15,482 nt of DNA from Solirubrobacteraceae bacterium (lineage in GTDB: Bacteria > Actinomycetota > Thermoleophilia > Solirubrobacterales > Solirubrobacteraceae): NCBI GenBank assembly GCA_019683665.1, contig JADGIB010000055.1, positions 1-15,482 on the forward strand, read 5' to 3'. Below the pieces are notes generated by a model. It searched no databases, had not been told where the DNA came from, and was given only the letters and a program-made list of their open reading frames with translations. Made by a program: the position numbers and the translations under genes. Below, in pieces: positions 12,963 to 15,482 of this stretch. Every line of letters starts with the position of its first letter. Positions within the stretch are counted from its first letter, which is position 1.

Positions 12963-14729
12963 ATGGCCCCCGCACGGACGTGGCTCGTCGCGGCGCTGCT
13001 CGCGCTGGTCCTCGCCGTCCCCGCGGCCGCGGCGGCCGCGACGGGGTCGACGCCCGGCTCGACGACGTCGGCGGCCGGCGTCCCGACGCTCACGACCCAG
13101 GCCGACCCGAACGCGCTCACCCGGCCGTCCTCGCTGGACGAGCGCCCGCCCGGCCGCCTCCTGACCGGCGCCGAGGTGCGCGAGATCGCCGAGGCGGTGC
13201 CGAAGATCGTCGCCGAGCGGGCGAGGTTCCCCGGCTCGACGGTCGACGTGTTCCTCAAGGGCCAGACGCGCTGGCAGGTCTCGTTCTACGCGACGGTCGA
13301 CGGCCGGCGCAAGGAGATCGCCCAGGTCATCGTCCAGGACGCGACCGGCGAGGTGACGGAGGCGTGGACCGGCCCGCAGGTCGCGTGGACGATGGCGCGC
13401 GGCTACCCGGGCGCGTTCGGCCGCCACGCCGCCGCCGCGTACGTGTGGATCCCGCTGCTCGTCCTCTTCGTCCTGCCCTTCGTCGACTGGCGCCGCCCGC
13501 TGCGGATGCGCCACCTCGACCTGCTCGCGCTCTGCTCGCTGTCGGTCTCGCTGGCGTTCTTCAGCCATGGGAACCTCGCCTGGTCGGTCCCGACGACGTA
13601 CCCGCCGCTCCTCTACCTGCTCGCGCGGCTGCTGTGGATCGGCTACCGCCGCGGCGCGCCCGCCCCGGCCCGCCACCTCCTCGGCGGGGCGCGCGCCCCC
13701 TACTGGCTGGCGATCGGGACGATCTTCCTCGTCGGCTTCCGGATCGGGCTGAACGTCACCGACTCCAACGTCATCGACGTCGGCTACGCCGGCGTCATCG
13801 GCGCCGACAAGATCACCGACGGCGAGCACCTCTACGGCGACTTCCCGCGCAACAACGAGCACGGCGACACCTACGGGCCGTTCAACTACCTCGTCTACGT
13901 CCCGTTCGAGCTGATCTGGCCCTGGAGCGGCGCCTGGGACGACCTCCCGGCCGCGCACGGCGCCGCGGTCGTCTTCGACCTCCTGTGCCTGGTCGGCCTG
14001 TTCCTCCTGGGCCGCCGGCTGCGCGACACGACGCTCGGCCTCGTGCTCGCCTACGCGTGGGCGGCCTTCCCGTTCACGCTCTTCAGCCTCTGCACGAACT
14101 CCAACGACGCGCTCGTCGCCGCCCTGCTGATCTGGACGCTGCTGGCCGCCGCCCACCCGGCCCGGCGCGGGGTCCTCGCCGCGCTCGCCGGCCTGACGAA
14201 GTTCGCGCCGCTGTCGCTGGCCCCGCTGCTCGCGCTCCACGGCACCCAGGGGCGGCCGCTGCGCGAGCGCGCCGCCGCCGTCGCGCGGTTCGCGCTCGCG
14301 TTCGCCGTCACCGCGGCGATCGTCATGCTCCCGGTCTGGCTGCAGGGCGACCTGCGGCTCGTGTGGGACCGCACGCTCGGCTTCCAGCTCGACCGCGACG
14401 CGCCGTTCTCGGTGTGGGGGTGGTACGGCGGCCTCGACGGGCTCCAGGTCCTCGTCCAGGCCGGCGCGGTCGTGTTCGCCGTCGCCGCCGCGTTCCTGCC
14501 GCGCCGGCGCGACGTCGTCGGCCTGGCCGCGGGCGCCGGGGCGATCCTGCTCCTGCTCCAGCTCGGGACGACGTACTGGTTCTACCTCTACGTCGTCTGG
14601 GTGCTGCCGTTCGCGTTCGTCGCCCTGCTCGGCCGCGACGGCGAGACGCCGCCCGCCCCGCCGCGCCCGGCGTCGCCGTCAGCCCGGGACGAGGAGCTGC
14701 TCGATCGCGTCGGCGCGCAGCGGCTGTGA
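12963..14729 (+). CDS. Membrane glycosyltransferase (GT87-like) with N-terminal PepSY-like domain
   Basis: A 588-residue polytopic membrane protein. A signal-like segment (5-26) leads into an extracytoplasmic domain (about 65-147) with PepSY-like features: LTGAEVREIAEAVPKI, RWQVSFYATVDG and VIVQDATGEVTEAW. From 157 on there are about ten transmembrane helices with GT-C character. The loop SNVIDVGYAGVIGADKITDG (268-287) through HGDTYGPFNYLVYVPF (300-315) carries the acidic residues expected of polyprenyl-phosphate-sugar-dependent mannosyl/arabinosyl transferases (GT87/ArnT-like). It probably glycosylates a lipid, polysaccharide or protein on the outer face; the acceptor is unknown. The last 17 codons overlap the 3' end of the convergent ymdB-like gene by 51 bp. 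Confidence 0.82.
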   Translation: MAPARTWLVAALLALVLAVPAAAAAATGSTPGSTTSAAGVPTLTTQADPNALTRPSSLDERPPGRLLTGAEVREIAEAVPKIVAERARFPGSTVDVFLKGQTRWQVSFYATVDGRRKEIAQVIVQDATGEVTEAWTGPQVAWTMARGYPGAFGRHAAAAYVWIPLLVLFVLPFVDWRRPLRMRHLDLLALCSLSVSLAFFSHGNLAWSVPTTYPPLLYLLARLLWIGYRRGAPAPARHLLGGARAPYWLAIGTIFLVGFRIGLNVTDSNVIDVGYAGVIGADKITDGEHLYGDFPRNNEHGDTYGPFNYLVYVPFELIWPWSGAWDDLPAAHGAAVVFDLLCLVGLFLLGRRLRDTTLGLVLAYAWAAFPFTLFSLCTNSNDALVAALLIWTLLAAAHPARRGVLAALAGLTKFAPLSLAPLLALHGTQGRPLRERAAAVARFALAFAVTAAIVMLPVWLQGDLRLVWDRTLGFQLDRDAPFSVWGWYGGLDGLQVLVQAGAVVFAVAAAFLPRRRDVVGLAAGAGAILLLLQLGTTYWFYLYVVWVLPFAFVALLGRDGETPPAPPRPASPSARDEELLDRVGAQRL

Positions 14730-15461
14730 GCAGCGGACGAGGACGCCCATGAGCCACGGGTCGTCCTCGGCGGTGTCGAAGCGGACCGGCATCTGCGTGC
14801 GCATCGCCTCGATCGCCTGCTCCTTGCGGACCCCGATGACGCCGCCGCGCGGGCCGGTCATCCCGACGTCGGTGATGTAGGCGGTCCCGCCCGGCAGGAC
14901 GCGGGCGTCGGCGGTCGGCACGTGCGTGTGGGTGCCGACGACCGCGGTGACCCGGCCGTCGAGGTGCCAGCCGAGCCCGACCTTCTCGCTCGTCGCCTCG
15001 GCGTGGACGTCGACGAGGATGTGGTCGGCCCTGCCGCGCAGCTCGCTGACCGCCGCGTCGGCGACCGGGAACATCGCCTGGCCCGCCTGGAGGAAGACGT
15101 TGCCCGACAGGTTCACGACGCCGAGGCGGACGCCGTCGCGCTCGACGACGGTGACGCCGCGCCCCGGGTGCGAGCGCAGGTAGTTCGCGGGGCGCACGAT
15201 CCGCCGCTCGCGGTCGAGGTACGGGAGGATCTCGCGCCGGTGGTAGGCGTGGTTGCCGAGCGTGATCGCGTCGACCCCGGAGGCGAGCAGCTCGTCGGCG
15301 ATCTTCGGCGTGATCCCGAGCCCGCCGGCGGCGTTCTCGCCGTTGACGACGACGAACGTCGGGTCGTGGCGCTCGCGCAGCTCGGGCAGCAGGCGCAGCA
15401 GCGTGCGGCGGCCCCCGCCCCCCCCGCCCGCCCCCCCCACCCCGCAGGCCCCCCCCCCCAA
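14679..15461 (-). CDS. YmdB-type metallophosphoesterase (2',3'-cyclic nucleotide phosphodiesterase), 5' end corrupted
   Basis: A YmdB/TIGR00282-family calcineurin-like phosphoesterase; B. subtilis YmdB hydrolyses 2',3'-cAMP. Clear motifs: FVVVNGENAAGGLGITPKIA, ITLGNHAYHRREILPYL, RPANYLRSHPGRG, LVDVHAEATSEKVGLGWHLDG, GTHTHVPTADARVLPGGTAY and ITDVGMTGPRGG. The usual start (I-G-D-V-x-G-x-P-G-R-R, with the first metal Asp) is missing. From about 15411 to the window end the sequence is a C-run artefact, so the open frame's TTG start at 15461 and its Gly-rich first ~17 residues are not real. Trust 14679-15410 only. The 3' end overlaps the convergent glycosyltransferase gene. Confidence 0.88.
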   Translation of the reverse strand: MGGGACGVGGAGGGGGGRRTLLRLLPELRERHDPTFVVVNGENAAGGLGITPKIADELLASGVDAITLGNHAYHRREILPYLDRERRIVRPANYLRSHPGRGVTVVERDGVRLGVVNLSGNVFLQAGQAMFPVADAAVSELRGRADHILVDVHAEATSEKVGLGWHLDGRVTAVVGTHTHVPTADARVLPGGTAYITDVGMTGPRGGVIGVRKEQAIEAMRTQMPVRFDTAEDDPWLMGVLVRCSQPLRADAIEQLLVPG

Positions 15462-15482
15462 AGGCCCCGGAGCGATGCGAAG
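15411..15482. other. C-rich low-complexity contig end, probable sequencing/assembly artefact
   Basis: Long runs of C with scattered G and A replace what should be the 5' end of the YmdB-type gene. Protein similarity stops abruptly at R-R-T-L-L, exactly where the homopolymers begin. On the minus strand these are G-runs, typical of low-signal read ends in two-colour Illumina chemistry. Combined with the adapter at the other end, this marks the limit of reliable sequence. Confidence 0.85.

Overview
The window is chromosomal DNA from a very GC-rich actinobacterium. GC is well above 70%, with almost all third codon positions G or C. The gene content and protein style (lipobox lipoproteins, DUF4126, GT87-like membrane enzymes, short Jag) fit class Thermoleophilia, order Solirubrobacterales. 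That placement is inferred from recognition, not from a tree. The piece is a whole contig or contig edge. Its first 34 bases are a degraded Nextera transposase adapter and its last ~70 bases are a C-rich artefact, so neither end is genomic.

Region 1 (35-5771) is the conserved origin-proximal cluster. It runs rpmH, rnpA, yidD, yidC and jag as one tight operon, then rsmG, parA and parB. Three TGTGGACGG repeats lie just before rpmH, where the dnaA-rpmH/oriC interval normally sits. Together these genes make ribosomal protein bL34, tRNA-processing RNase P protein, the membrane insertion machinery, an RNA-binding KH/R3H protein, the 16S m7G methylase and the chromosome segregation ATPase/CTPase pair. 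The cluster is interrupted between jag and rsmG (2359-3217). There sits a small LAGLIDADG-like gene, bracketed by two inverted copies of a 30-bp pseudo-palindrome with parS-like arms, followed by a convergent ACT-domain gene broken by a one-base deletion.

Region 2 (5822-7015) has tRNA-Ile(GAT) with a terminator hairpin, a secreted lipoprotein of unknown function, and a convergent small membrane protein with a charged helical tail. A 17-bp tandem repeat separates the last two.

Region 3 (7103-9456) carries a nucleoside 2-deoxyribosyltransferase-family enzyme, a DUF3817-like membrane protein and a bifunctional nuclease (BFN) protein. A divergent minus-strand pair follows: a PLP aminotransferase translationally coupled to D-alanine-D-alanine ligase.

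Region 4 (10878-15482) has a DUF4126 membrane protein, an alkaline-phosphatase-superfamily phosphodiesterase, a large membrane glycosyltransferase with an N-terminal PepSY-like extracytoplasmic domain, and a convergent YmdB-type metallophosphoesterase cut off at the damaged contig end.

Most genes are ordinary chromosomal housekeeping. The most unusual structure is the LAGLIDADG-like gene with its paired GTTTCAC-N13-GTGAAAC elements beside parAB.
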